A DNA stretch of 45,651 nucleotides from NCBI GenBank assembly GCA_002402825.1, contig DHGP01000029.1:1-45651 (forward strand). Direction: 5' to 3'. Source of the stretch: Firmicutes bacterium UBA4795 (GTDB lineage: Bacteria > Bacillota > Desulfotomaculia > Desulfotomaculales > Nap2-2B). A model generated the notes under the pieces. It was given only the letters and a program-made list of their open reading frames with translations, was not told the DNA's origin and searched no databases. A program made the position numbers and the translations under genes. This document shows, in pieces, positions 1 to 8,051 of the stretch (position 1 is the first letter of the stretch; each line of letters starts with the position of its first letter).

Positions 1-58
1 CACAATCAATTTTACGCTACCGATATGCAAGAAATGTGGTTATGAGTGGAAAGTATAG
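1..58 (+). CDS. 3' end of a zinc-ribbon protein (partial)
   Basis: The frame from base 2 is open from the window edge and ends at TAG 56-58, encoding a tail that reads ...LPICKKCGYEWKV. The C-x2-C knuckle followed by G-Y-E-W is typical of the second half of a C-terminal zinc ribbon. A rho-independent terminator lies about 90 bases downstream, consistent with a real gene end. Only about 18 residues are visible, so the family cannot be named. The two genes that follow also encode small CXXC proteins. Confidence 0.5.
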   Translation, partial: TINFTLPICKKCGYEWKV

Positions 59-144
59 TAAATTGCAATTTCTGAAGAATAAAAAGAAAGTTATTCCAGA
101 TAGAGTTGATAAGAGGATGCCCCAAAATTCTCGGATCCAAGCTT

Positions 145-173
145 ATTAGAAGTTCTGTTTCTAATATTTTTTT
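145..173 (+). terminator. Rho-independent terminator
   Basis: A 7-bp perfect stem, ATTAGAA at 145-151 and TTCTAAT at 159-165, with a 7-nt loop is followed directly by ATTTTTTT. It would end transcription of the partial gene whose stop is at 58. Confidence 0.7.
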
Positions 174-235
174 AAAAGTCAATAAACAATAATTACAAAA
201 ATTACAATAAAAAAGCTATTAAATTAAAAAAATAC

Positions 236-264
236 TTTACACCCGATTTATTAAGTGTTATAAT
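236..264 (+). promoter_or_regulatory. Sigma-A type promoter of the zinc-ribbon gene
   Basis: The sequence has TTTACA at 236-241, a 17-bp spacer and TATAAT at 259-264, near-consensus for the housekeeping sigma factor. It predicts transcription from about 271 and a leader of roughly 128 nt before the start codon at 399. Confidence 0.8.
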
Positions 265-323
265 AAACCAAGCTCAAATTAATAGGTTTAGTGAGGTACA
301 CTTTTTTATTCCTTCTCATAATT

Positions 324-373
324 GCCTAAGTGGTCGGGGAAAGTAAGAAAGTGAATCCCTTTACCAAGTGGGC
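324..373 (+). promoter_or_regulatory. Possible structured 5' leader hairpin
   Basis: GCCTAAGTGG at about 324-333 can pair with CCAAGTGGGC near 364-373, apart from two central mismatches and one G-T wobble. Inside it GGGGA and TCCCT can pair. The element lies between the promoter (236-264) and the SD/start (384-401). No known riboswitch class was recognised. Confidence 0.3.
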
Positions 374-398
374 AATAAATATTTGAGGAGGACCTTTT

Positions 399-695
399 AT
401 GTTTCAAGACAAAACCTTAACCTGTCGAGATTGCGGGAATGAATTTGTTTTTTCGTCCAGTGAACAAGATTTCTTTGCTGAAAAAGGATTTACAAACGAA
501 CCAGGCCGTTGTCCCCAGTGTAGAGCGGCCCGTAAGCAACAGAACCGTGGTGGCTTCGGCCGCATTAACCGTCCGCAAAGAGAAATGTATGACGCCACTT
601 GTGCAACTTGTGGAATTGAAACCCAGGTACCTTTCCGACCTAATGGCGATCGTCCTGTCTACTGCCGTGATTGTTTCAAAAAAAATAGCAGATAA
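399..695 (+). CDS. Zinc-ribbon (CxxC-x17-CxxC type) protein
   Basis: This 98-residue protein has four CXXC-type knuckles. CRDC (residues about 10-13) and CPQC (about 38-41) form a first zinc ribbon. CATC (about 68-71) and CRDC (about 89-92) form a second, with 17 residues between the knuckles. The middle linker is basic and rich in R, Q and G (RKQQNRGGFGRINRPQ), suggesting nucleic-acid contact. The start ATG at 399 follows a strong SD, GAGGAGGA at 385-392. The gene has its own near-consensus promoter and terminator, so it is a separate, probably well expressed unit. Small proteins of this class are common in Clostridia and have no assigned function; RNA or DNA binding is an inference from zinc and charge only. 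Confidence 0.85.
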   Translation: MFQDKTLTCRDCGNEFVFSSSEQDFFAEKGFTNEPGRCPQCRAARKQQNRGGFGRINRPQREMYDATCATCGIETQVPFRPNGDRPVYCRDCFKKNSR

Positions 696-710
696 TAATT
701 TTGGCCGGAA

Positions 711-746
711 AAAACTCTCCTACTTCTTTAGAGGGGAGTTTTTTTC
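711..746 (+). terminator. Rho-independent terminator
   Basis: AAAACTCTCC at 711-720 pairs with GGGGAGTTTT at 733-742 (one G-T pair), followed by a T-run up to about 745. It lies 16 bases after the stop of the zinc-ribbon gene. Confidence 0.85.
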
Positions 747-819
747 GGAATATGCAATTTTCTTTTTGCCTTATCCAGCAAGGACTTTAAAAAGTAAATA
801 CCGGGAGGGAGTTTAGAAA

Positions 820-996
820 ATGGATAAATTAAGTCCTCTGGCAAATTTTTGTGAGCGTTACTGCCCCATATGCACCCGTTCGAGAAGGAAGAGAAGTCGC
901 CTGAGCAAGGGATTTGTAAAACTTTACTACCGAATTTGCCCTTTTTGCCGGGCCAGAGAAAGGGAAACAGGAAAGAAACCGTATGAAGCCCGTTAA
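820..996 (+). CDS. Small basic zinc-knuckle protein (58 aa)
   Basis: An ATG at 820 preceded by GGGAGGGA (803-810) opens a 58-codon frame ending with TAA at 994-996. The protein has two close knuckles, C-P-I-C (residues 15-18) and C-P-F-C (40-43), separated by a strongly basic stretch (RSRRKRSR). Two CXXC pairs 21 residues apart could bind a single zinc. The SD with good spacing, the knuckle symmetry and the position after another zinc-ribbon gene support a real gene despite its length. It could be a nucleic-acid-binding protein or an adaptor. No family was recognised. Confidence 0.6.
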   Translation: MDKLSPLANFCERYCPICTRSRRKRSRLSKGFVKLYYRICPFCRARERETGKKPYEAR

Positions 997-998
997 CT

Positions 999-1021
999 AA
1001 AAACCTTAATCCATTTTAAGG
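999..1021 (-). terminator. Probable terminator of the flavoprotein gene
   Basis: Read on the minus strand, CCTTAA (1021-1016), a 6-nt loop and TTAAGG (1009-1004) are followed by TTTTT. It lies about 30 bases past the stop of the gene at 1053-2180. The stem is short and AT-rich. Confidence 0.45.
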
Positions 1022-1052
1022 TACGATCTTAAGTAAGTACGGTAATTTAAAG

Positions 1053-2180
1053 CTATAATATTTCATTAACCATGTTCCCTACCATTTTTGCTATTGCTGG
1101 TGACGCGGTTAGACCAGGAGATTCTATCCCGACAAGGTTAATCAAGCCGGGCAGCCCTTTATCCGTCTCGTGATGGATGACAAAATCTTTTTGTTTTTCC
1201 CCTGACCCCTGCAGCTTTGGTCTAATTCCAGCCATTTCCGGTTCTAGGTCCTCCAGAGCCAGGTCCGGTAAAAAATTTTTAACGCTCTCGTAAAAAAACG
1301 GCTTCTTTTTTTCCTCAACCTTATAATTAATTTCTTTAATGTACTCCACCCCGGGGCCTAAACGCATCCTGCCGTCTAAATCAAGGGTAACGTGGATGCC
1401 AACCCCCGCAAGTTCAGGCAAGGGAACCGGGTAAACAAGTCTTTTTACCAGCTTGCCTTTACCGCCGCTTACGCTAAAATACTCTCCTTTACAGTAATGC
1501 AGCCGGTAACCTGCCTTGGTTATATCTATACCAGGCATGGCGGCAACTTCATCAGCCCCCAGGCCAGCGCAATTAATTAATGTTCGAGTTAAAAAATTAA
1601 ATCTTTCCCTGGCCTCCTGGACCTCCACCCAATACCCCGTATTTGTCTTGGCTATACCAGTTACTTTTGACCTGTAAACGACTTGCGCTCCCTTGTCTTT
1701 TGCCTTTTGAAGGAAATATTTCATTAAGCCGTGTCCATCTATTATGCCGGTTGAGGGTACAAAAAGAGCCGCTATTGCTTTAACGTTGGGTTCTAGCTTC
1801 TTTGTTTCGTGCCGGGACAAAAGACGAAGACCTTTAACTCCATTATCCATACCATTTTTTCGCAAGGCTTCTAACTTTCCCACTTCCCACTCGTTTGTGG
1901 CAATAACTACTTTGGTTAGCTTTTTAAAGGCAACCCCGTTTCTTACACCTATGGCGTAAAGCATCCTGTTTCCTTCGACACAGGTTCTAGCTTTTAAGGA
2001 ACCTGGCGGATAATAAAGACCCGCGTGAATAACCTGGCTATTTCTGCTACTGGTCTCTTGTCCAAAAGTGTCGTTTTTTTCCAGCACATACACCCTTCTT
2101 TTTTTGCCGGCCACTTCTGAAGCTACGGCTAAACCAACAACCCCGGCCCCTATTACTGTAACATCTACTATTTCCCTCAT
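1053..2180 (-). CDS. L-2-hydroxyglutarate oxidase-like FAD-dependent oxidoreductase
   Basis: This DAO/LhgO-family flavoprotein has about 375 residues. The N-terminal dinucleotide motif is VTVIGAGVVGLAVA, followed by an acidic strand end (VYVLEK). The family blocks SSRNSQVIHAGLYYPPGSLKA and C-terminal GIESPGLTASPAIA are clear. LhgO enzymes oxidise L-2-hydroxyglutarate to 2-oxoglutarate; in anaerobes the true substrate and electron acceptor are usually unknown. The frame is open to a TTG at 2216, but the ATG at 2180 places the Rossmann motif near the usual position; neither start has a clear SD. A heptamer tandem repeat lies just upstream (2221-2255). No partner gene is adjacent. The family call is strong; the substrate is an inference. 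Confidence 0.85.
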   Translation of the reverse strand: MREIVDVTVIGAGVVGLAVASEVAGKKRRVYVLEKNDTFGQETSSRNSQVIHAGLYYPPGSLKARTCVEGNRMLYAIGVRNGVAFKKLTKVVIATNEWEVGKLEALRKNGMDNGVKGLRLLSRHETKKLEPNVKAIAALFVPSTGIIDGHGLMKYFLQKAKDKGAQVVYRSKVTGIAKTNTGYWVEVQEARERFNFLTRTLINCAGLGADEVAAMPGIDITKAGYRLHYCKGEYFSVSGGKGKLVKRLVYPVPLPELAGVGIHVTLDLDGRMRLGPGVEYIKEINYKVEEKKKPFFYESVKNFLPDLALEDLEPEMAGIRPKLQGSGEKQKDFVIHHETDKGLPGLINLVGIESPGLTASPAIAKMVGNMVNEIL

Positions 2181-2220
2181 GGCTTTGCTTTTTTGCCCAA
2201 ACCCCCAAACCGTCAAATTG

Positions 2221-2255
2221 GTCGTTAGTCGTTAGTCGTTAGTCTTTGGTCTTTT
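2221..2255. repeat. 7-bp tandem repeat (GTCGTTA, five units)
   Basis: There are three perfect GTCGTTA units (2221-2241) followed by two degenerate ones, GTCTTTG and GTCTTTT. The tract abuts the 5' end of the flavoprotein gene. The 7-bp period is shared with the tract inside the coding region at 13702-13757. Confidence 0.85.
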
Positions 2256-2363
2256 GATAAGTTTTCCCAACCATTTATATTGTTAAAGATATAACTAAAA
2301 CACTAGGCAGTCAAGAATAAACATAATTAGATATGAAGATACTATTTTTTTGAAAAAATCCTA

Positions 2364-2392
2364 TTGACAATAAAAAGAGTTTTAGGTATTAT
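2364..2392 (+). promoter_or_regulatory. Sigma-A type promoter upstream of prkA
   Basis: A perfect TTGACA at 2364-2369, a 17-bp spacer and TATTAT at 2387-2392. If used for prkA it gives a leader of about 330 nt. In Bacillus the related operon is sporulation-controlled, so another promoter nearer the gene may also exist. Confidence 0.7.
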
Positions 2393-2624
2393 AAAACAAA
2401 ATCATGCATAGATGTCTACTAAGGGAAAGAGTTCCTAGGTAGTGATTAAATAGATGATCGTTTATCTATTTTACCGCATTTACCGGGGTGTTTGATTTTA
2501 GCTCAGGTAAACCTCTTTTTATCAAATAATACTCCTCTTTTTTTGGGAATTTCTTCTTTAACAACACTAAAAACGAAAATACCAGGCTAAACAACATCTT
2601 TAATAAATAGAAATGGACACCAGC

Positions 2625-2671
2625 ACCCTGGCAAAAAAGGCCTTTATGATACTTCCTTTTACAGCCAGGGT
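2625..2671 (+). promoter_or_regulatory. Hairpin in the prkA leader
   Basis: ACCCTGGC at 2625-2632 is perfectly complementary to GCCAGGGT at 2664-2671. An inner AAAAGG/CCTTTT pairing extends the stem, which is followed by the T-rich run TATTTATTTATT. It could be a weak terminator/attenuator or an mRNA-stabilising stem, 60 bases before the prkA start. Confidence 0.5.
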
Positions 2672-2731
2672 ATTTATTTATTAAGCTAATTAGCGTAAAT
2701 TTAAAACTTTTGTCTTAAGGTGGGAAAATAA

Positions 2732-4627
2732 ATGGACTTTTTAAAGCGTCTTGAAGAACACCGGGCTTTAGAAAAAAGGTTAAACTGGGAAGGTAACTTT
2801 GCCGATTATCTGGAAATTGTTAAAAAAAATCCAGCCGTATGCCAACTGGCTCACTCCAGAATCTATGAGATGATTAAGGCGGCAGGAGTAGAGGAAACAG
2901 GCGGCGTTAAACAATATAAGTTTTTTGCCAGTGAATTGTTCGGCCTGGCTAAAACCTTAGAAAAACTGGTGGAAGAATATTTTCACCCGGCTGCCAGACG
3001 TTTAGACGTACGCAAACGTATTCTTTTATTAATGGGTCCGGTAAGCGGCGGCAAATCTACCTTAGTAACCATGTTAAAGCATGGTCTGGAAAAATATAGC
3101 TATACTGATGCGGGGGCGCTTTACGCTATTAAAGGTTGCCCCATGCATGAAGAGCCCTTGCACCTTGTTCCCAGGGAACTGCGGGATGAGTTTCAAAAAG
3201 AATACGGGGTTTATGTGGAAGGGGAACTGTGTCCGTACTGTCGTTTAATGGTGGAAACGGAGTATCAAGGACAAATTGAGAAGGTTTCGGTAGAAAGAAT
3301 TTTTCTTTCGGAAGACAAAAGAATAGGGGTGGGTACTTTTACGCCCTCCGACCCTAAATCCCAAGATATTGCTGACCTTACCGGCAGTATAGATTTTTCT
3401 ACTATTACGGAATACGGTTCAGAATCTGACCCGCGCGCTTACCGCTTTGATGGGGAATTAAACATTGCCAACCGGGGGATTATGGAATTTCAGGAAATGC
3501 TTAAGTGCGATGAAAAATTTTTATGGAATTTGCTCAGCCTCTCCCAAGAAGGCAGTTTTAAAGCCGGCCGTTTTGCCCTAATCTCTGCCGACGAGATGAT
3601 TGTGGCCCACACTAATGAAAATGAATATAAGGCCTTTATTGCCAATAAAAAGAATGAGGCCTTACAATCACGGATCATCGTTATGAAAATACCGTACAAC
3701 CTGAGGGTTAGTGAAGAAATAAAAATTTATGAAAAACTAATTAAGCAAAGCGACTTAAAGGACGTACATATTGCTCCTCATACCCTTCGAGCAGCAAGCA
3801 TCTTTTCCGTGCTTTCCCGTCTTAAGGAAAGCAAAAAACAAGGAATGGACATTGTTAAAAAAATGAAGCTTTATGACGGAGAAGATGTGGAAGGATTTAA
3901 GCTAAAAGACGTAACGGAATTGCAAAATGAATTTCCAGATGAAGGTATGAGCGGGGTGGACCCACGTTATGTAATCAACCGCCTTTCTTCCGCCTTAATT
4001 CGTACCTCAACCAAATGCATAAACGCTTTGGATGCTCTAAGGTCTTTGAAAGACGGTCTTGACCAGCATCCTTCCATAACCAAAGAAGAAAAAGAAAGAC
4101 TTTTAAATTTTATATCTGTAGCCCGCCAAGAATACGATGAAATTGCTAAAAAAGAGATTCAAAAAGCATTTGTATATTCTTATGAGGAATCAGCAAAAGT
4201 TTTATTTGACAATTATTTAGACAATATAGAAGCTTATTGCAATAGCACCAAGCTTAAAGACCCAATTACGGATGAAGAAGTAAATCCTGATGAAAAATTA
4301 ATGCGTTCTATTGAAGAACAAATTGGTGTTTCGGAAAACGCAAAGAAAAGCTTCCGGGAAGAGATTCTTCTTCGCCTGTCAAGCTACGCCCGCAAGGGCA
4401 GAAAATTTGACTACACCTCCCACGAACGGTTACGTGAGGCGGTAGAGAAAAAACTTTTTGCCGACCTTAAAGACGTGGTAAAAATAACTACTTCCACCAA
4501 AACGCCTGATGCAGAACAGCTAAAGCGCATTAATGAGGTAAGCGCCAAGTTAATCTCGGAGTATGGTTATTGTCCTGTTTGCGCTAACGAACTCCTTAAA
4601 TACGTAGGGAGCCTTTTAAACAGATAA
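2732..4627 (+). CDS. prkA: PrkA family serine protein kinase / AAA+ protein
   Basis: The protein has 631 residues, the normal PrkA length. It begins with the PrkA N-terminal region, followed by a Walker A motif, GPVSGGKST, near residues 102-110 in an AAA+ core. The block LIVAHTNENEYKAF-like (here MIVAHTNENEYKAF, about 288-302) and the C-terminal PrkA domain follow. Bacillus PrkA acts during sporulation and has been described both as a kinase and as an ATP-dependent protease; the E. coli homologue YeaG acts in stress survival. The start is supported by AAGGTGGG at 2717-2724. It heads a tight set with yhbH and spoVR, the conserved partner arrangement, so the three proteins very likely act together. 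The leader is long and structured. Confidence 0.95.
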   Translation: MDFLKRLEEHRALEKRLNWEGNFADYLEIVKKNPAVCQLAHSRIYEMIKAAGVEETGGVKQYKFFASELFGLAKTLEKLVEEYFHPAARRLDVRKRILLLMGPVSGGKSTLVTMLKHGLEKYSYTDAGALYAIKGCPMHEEPLHLVPRELRDEFQKEYGVYVEGELCPYCRLMVETEYQGQIEKVSVERIFLSEDKRIGVGTFTPSDPKSQDIADLTGSIDFSTITEYGSESDPRAYRFDGELNIANRGIMEFQEMLKCDEKFLWNLLSLSQEGSFKAGRFALISADEMIVAHTNENEYKAFIANKKNEALQSRIIVMKIPYNLRVSEEIKIYEKLIKQSDLKDVHIAPHTLRAASIFSVLSRLKESKKQGMDIVKKMKLYDGEDVEGFKLKDVTELQNEFPDEGMSGVDPRYVINRLSSALIRTSTKCINALDALRSLKDGLDQHPSITKEEKERLLNFISVARQEYDEIAKKEIQKAFVYSYEESAKVLFDNYLDNIEAYCNSTKLKDPITDEEVNPDEKLMRSIEEQIGVSENAKKSFREEILLRLSSYARKGRKFDYTSHERLREAVEKKLFADLKDVVKITTSTKTPDAEQLKRINEVSAKLISEYGYCPVCANELLKYVGSLLNR

Positions 4628-4668
4628 TTTATAATTTACATTACAGCGGACCTAGGGAGGTATTTACC

Positions 4669-5817
4669 GTGAACGGCCATTATGTTGTTACGCGTGAAGA
4701 CTGGTCCCTTCACCGAAAAGGTGAAATTGACCGTCAACGCCACCAGGAAAAAATTAAAGAAGCCCTTAAAAATAATCTACCCGATTTGGTTAGTGAAGAA
4801 AGTATTATTACTTCTGATGGCCAGAAAGTTATTAAGGTGCCCATTCGTACCCTGGACGAATACCATTTTTACTATGATCAGGGCAAAAAAACGCACGCTG
4901 GACAGGGAGATGGAAAAAGCAAAGTGGGAGATGTGCTGGCTCACGAGCCAAACGCCGGAAGCGGCCAGGGTAAAGGGGCGGGTGAAGAACCCGGTCTGGA
5001 TTATTACGAAGCTGAAATTACGATAGACGAACTGGCAGAAATGGTATTTGAAGACTTGGGACTCCCTAACCTTAAGCCTAAAAAGAAAGCAGAATTGGCT
5101 AGTGAGGCAGTTGAATTTAAGGATATTAGAAAAAAGGGGATTAGCAGTAATATTGACCGTAAACGAACGGTTTTAGAGGCTATTAAACGCTGCGCCTTGT
5201 CCGGCCAGGATGGTTTAACCAAAATAACTCCTGATGACTTGCGCTTTAAAACCTGGGAACTTACCTACAAGCAGGAATCAAATGCGGTAGTTCTGGCTAT
5301 GATGGATACCAGCGGTTCAATGGGTGTATACGAAAAATACATAGCCCGGAGCTTCTTTTTTTGGATGGTTCGTTTTTTGCGAACCAAGTATCAAAATGTG
5401 CAAATTGTCTTTTTGGCCCATCATGTGACTGCTGCCGAGGTAAGCGAAGAGGAGTTTTTCACCAAAGGCGCCGGCGGAGGAACCCGTTGTTCCTCAGTTT
5501 ATAAGCTGGCCCTGGAGATTATCAAAAACCGCTTTAACCCCCAGGATTACAACCTTTATGCTTTTCACTTTTCCGACGGAGAAAATCTCTTTACGGATAA
5601 TGAACTTTGCCTGGCGTTAATAAAGGAGCTGTTAAAGCATTGTAATTTAGTTGGTTACGGAGAAATCAAAAGTCCTTTTTATGGTTATGGTGACAGTACT
5701 TTGCGTTTAACTTTTAAAAGGTTAACTGACCCCAGGTTTATAGCCGTAATAATCAAAGATAAAAGTTATGTTTACCCGGCCTTAAAGAAGTTTTTTGCCC
5801 AGACCCATGGGCAGTAA
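4669..5817 (+). CDS. yhbH: YhbH/YeaH family protein (DUF444, vWA-like)
   Basis: This 382-residue DUF444 protein starts at a GTG with an AGGGAGG SD eight bases upstream. The N-terminal third is charged and has a G-rich disordered linker (about residues 88-110). The C-terminal half is a von Willebrand A-like fold with a complete MIDAS motif, D-T-S-G-S (about 213-217), and a later G-G-G-T-R segment. In Bacillus YhbH is a sporulation protein; in enterobacteria the homologue YeaH is co-expressed with the PrkA homologue. The 41-base gap from prkA and the spoVR gene after it show the standard operon. The biochemical role is not established; a metal-dependent adaptor for PrkA is an inference. Confidence 0.93.
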   Translation: MNGHYVVTREDWSLHRKGEIDRQRHQEKIKEALKNNLPDLVSEESIITSDGQKVIKVPIRTLDEYHFYYDQGKKTHAGQGDGKSKVGDVLAHEPNAGSGQGKGAGEEPGLDYYEAEITIDELAEMVFEDLGLPNLKPKKKAELASEAVEFKDIRKKGISSNIDRKRTVLEAIKRCALSGQDGLTKITPDDLRFKTWELTYKQESNAVVLAMMDTSGSMGVYEKYIARSFFFWMVRFLRTKYQNVQIVFLAHHVTAAEVSEEEFFTKGAGGGTRCSSVYKLALEIIKNRFNPQDYNLYAFHFSDGENLFTDNELCLALIKELLKHCNLVGYGEIKSPFYGYGDSTLRLTFKRLTDPRFIAVIIKDKSYVYPALKKFFAQTHGQ

Positions 5818-5880
5818 CCAGTTTAAAGACAGTTGGCAAAGCAAAATGGTAAAGCTTTAAAAAAGGGGTAATTTTAAGAT

Positions 5881-7329
5881 ATGGATACGAAAGATGAATT
5901 ACGATTACTTGAAGAGGCAATAGAAAAAATAATTGCCAAAGCCAGAGAATTGGGACTGGATTTTAACGACATGTATTTCGAAATTTGTCCAGCTGACATT
6001 ATTTACACTTTTGGTGCTTACGGTATGCCTACGCGGTTTTCCCACTGGACATTCGGCAAAGCTTACCACAAAATGAAAACATTTTATGATTATAACTTAA
6101 GCAAGATTTATGAACTGGTAATTAACTCTAATCCTTGCTACGCTTTTTTATTAGAAGGCAACTCCTTAATTCAAAATAAGCTGGTGACTGCCCATGTGCT
6201 GGGCCACAGTGATTTTTTTAAAAATAACCTGCACTTTAAACGAACGGCAAAAAACATGGTGGAATCAATGGCCAGTGCGGCTCAAAGGTTTCGAGGGTAC
6301 GAGCAAAAGTACGGCAGGAATAAAGTAGAAGCTTTTTTAGACGCCGTAATTTCTACTCAAGAACACGTTGACCCTTATTCCTGGGTAGGAATACAAGAGC
6401 CAGAAGAAGACAGGCAGACCGGGGAAAAAGGTTCCGGGACTAAGAAGAACTGTTTGACCAGCGGTAAGGAGCATAAAGAGACGCCTTATGATGACCTTTG
6501 GAAGCTGGACAACTTTCAGGAAAAACAGTCCGAAGAAAAAGAAAAAAAATTTCCCTCCAACCCACAGAAGGACTTGTTGCTTTTTATTATGGAACACGCC
6601 AGGGATTTGGAAGACTGGCAGCGCGATATCATTTCGGTTGTTCGCCAGGAGATGCTTTACTTTTGGCCCCAGATGGAGACCAAGATAATGAACGAAGGAT
6701 GGGCTACTTACTGGCACCTGCAAATTATGCGGGAAATAGAGCTATCTGAAGATGAGGCTATTGAGTTTGCTAAAATGCACGCGGGCGTTATTCAACCTTC
6801 TCGCTTCCATTTAAACCCTTATTACTTAGGCTTAAAAATTTTTGAGGATATTGAAAAAAGGTGGAACCAGCCTACAGCAGAAGAAAAGAAGAAATATAAA
6901 CGTTTGGAAGGAGAAGGAAGGAAGAAGATTTTTGAGGTCCGGGAACTGGAAAATGACACCTCATTTTTAAGAAATTACTTAACCAAAGAACTGGTGGAAG
7001 AACTTGATTTATATCTTTACAAAAAAGAGAAAGATGAATGGAAGATAGTAGAAAAAGATTGGGCAAAGGTCAGAGACGAAATTGTAGCCGGCATGACTAA
7101 CTGCGGCTATCCCTATATTGTCGTAGAAGACGGTGATTTTAACAAAAGAGGGGAGCTTTACTTGCGGCATTGTTACGAAGGAGTTAACCTGGATATATAT
7201 TATCTTGAAAAAACTTTACCTTGTGTATACCAGCTTTGGGGCCGGACGGTGCATTTAGAAACTGTCCTGGATGAAAGAAAAATTCTTTTTACTTTTAACG
7301 GAGAAAGGATAATTAAAAGATTTACTTAA
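5881..7329 (+). CDS. spoVR: SpoVR family protein
   Basis: The protein has 482 residues, matching the SpoVR/YcgB family. The family blocks are visible: the opening D-M-Y-F-E-I-C-P-A-D, the run PTRFSHWTFGKAYH (about residues 51-64), the H-V-L-G-H-S-D-F-F motif (about 107-115) and NEGWATYWH near 270. The histidine/glutamate-rich motifs resemble metal sites. In Bacillus subtilis SpoVR is needed for normal spore cortex formation. It is the third gene of the prkA-yhbH-spoVR set, 63 bases after yhbH. A lysine/glutamate-rich linker (about 200-230) lies between the two halves. Confidence 0.95.
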   Translation: MDTKDELRLLEEAIEKIIAKARELGLDFNDMYFEICPADIIYTFGAYGMPTRFSHWTFGKAYHKMKTFYDYNLSKIYELVINSNPCYAFLLEGNSLIQNKLVTAHVLGHSDFFKNNLHFKRTAKNMVESMASAAQRFRGYEQKYGRNKVEAFLDAVISTQEHVDPYSWVGIQEPEEDRQTGEKGSGTKKNCLTSGKEHKETPYDDLWKLDNFQEKQSEEKEKKFPSNPQKDLLLFIMEHARDLEDWQRDIISVVRQEMLYFWPQMETKIMNEGWATYWHLQIMREIELSEDEAIEFAKMHAGVIQPSRFHLNPYYLGLKIFEDIEKRWNQPTAEEKKKYKRLEGEGRKKIFEVRELENDTSFLRNYLTKELVEELDLYLYKKEKDEWKIVEKDWAKVRDEIVAGMTNCGYPYIVVEDGDFNKRGELYLRHCYEGVNLDIYYLEKTLPCVYQLWGRTVHLETVLDERKILFTFNGERIIKRFT

Positions 7330-7342
7330 GATTAATTTTTAG

Positions 7343-7371
7343 TTGACTTCTTAATGCTAATTTCTTAAATT
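7343..7371 (+). promoter_or_regulatory. Probable promoter before the PK C-domain gene
   Basis: TTGACT at 7343-7348, a 17-bp spacer and TAAATT at 7366-7371. It lies 36 bases before the start at 7407, which suggests this gene can be expressed separately from spoVR. Confidence 0.5.
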
Positions 7372-7406
7372 ATCGATTAAGAAAAATTTAATAAAGGAAC
7401 TAAGGA

Positions 7407-7964
7407 ATGTATTGGGAGAAAATGGGGCCGCAAAATACAAAAGCGACCATTGAGGCAGCCTTAAAACGAGCCCAAGAGTTAAACCTAAATTACCTGGTAG
7501 TGGCTTCAAGCACCGGCCGGACAGCAGAGAACTTTTTAAACCCCCAAAACAGGAATAATATCAAGGTGGTGTGCGTTACTTACCACGCCGGCTTTTCTGT
7601 ACCTGGCCAAACTACCATGCCACCGGAGACCAAAAGGAGACTGGAAGACGGAGGCATAAAAGTTTTAACCACCACGCACTTGTTGGCTGGGGTTGACCGG
7701 GCCCTTAAGAATAAATTTAACGGAATATATCCGGCCGAAATAATAGCTTACACCTTGCGGATTTTAGGCCAGGGGGTTAAAGTAGGGGTAGAAATTGCTT
7801 GTATGACCTTAGATGCCGGATTAGTTCCTTATGGTGAAGACATTATTACCATTGCCGGCAGTGGTAAAGGAGCGGATACTGCGCTTGTTATCCGGCCCGC
7901 CCACTCAAATTATTTTTTTGAAACAAAAATAAAGGAAATTATTTGTAAACCCCGCGAGTTTTAA
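7407..7964 (+). CDS. Stand-alone pyruvate kinase alpha/beta (C-terminal) domain protein
   Basis: The protein has 185 residues and matches only the C-terminal alpha/beta domain of pyruvate kinase, with no TIM barrel or active site. The pattern is N-terminal T-x3-A-L-x-R-A, then LNYLVVASSTGRTAENFL, then a late I-x-x-I-A-G-S-G-K-G-A-D-T-A segment. In full pyruvate kinases this domain holds the allosteric effector site, including the S-T-G-R type phosphate-binding loop. Stand-alone copies are known in archaea and Clostridia without a defined role; binding of a phosphorylated ligand is plausible. The start follows an AAGGAACTAAGGA SD region. It is 77 bases after spoVR with its own likely promoter. 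Confidence 0.8.
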   Translation: MYWEKMGPQNTKATIEAALKRAQELNLNYLVVASSTGRTAENFLNPQNRNNIKVVCVTYHAGFSVPGQTTMPPETKRRLEDGGIKVLTTTHLLAGVDRALKNKFNGIYPAEIIAYTLRILGQGVKVGVEIACMTLDAGLVPYGEDIITIAGSGKGADTALVIRPAHSNYFFETKIKEIICKPREF

Positions 7965-8051
7965 AGATTGTTTAGGGATTATAAAGAAAAAAAAGTAAAA
8001 AAGAAGTGGTTTTAGCGTATGGCAACAGGTAAATTAAAAAACTTTATTTTT

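Larger units (their letters stand above)
2217..2731. other. Intergenic region upstream of prkA
   Basis: These 515 bases hold no convincing gene. They contain the heptamer tract (2221-2255), a sigma-A promoter (2364-2392) and a hairpin-rich leader of about 330 nt (2400-2731). Confidence 0.7.

Noticed and set aside
439..816. 125-codon open frame overlapping the zinc-ribbon gene in another frame
   Set aside because: The zinc-ribbon frame has a strong SD, CXXC pattern and terminator. The alternative frame runs through the terminator and shows no motif.
6337..6723. 128-codon open frame antisense to spoVR
   Set aside because: It lies inside a clear SpoVR coding region, has low-complexity F and V runs (the complement of lysine-rich codons) and no SD.
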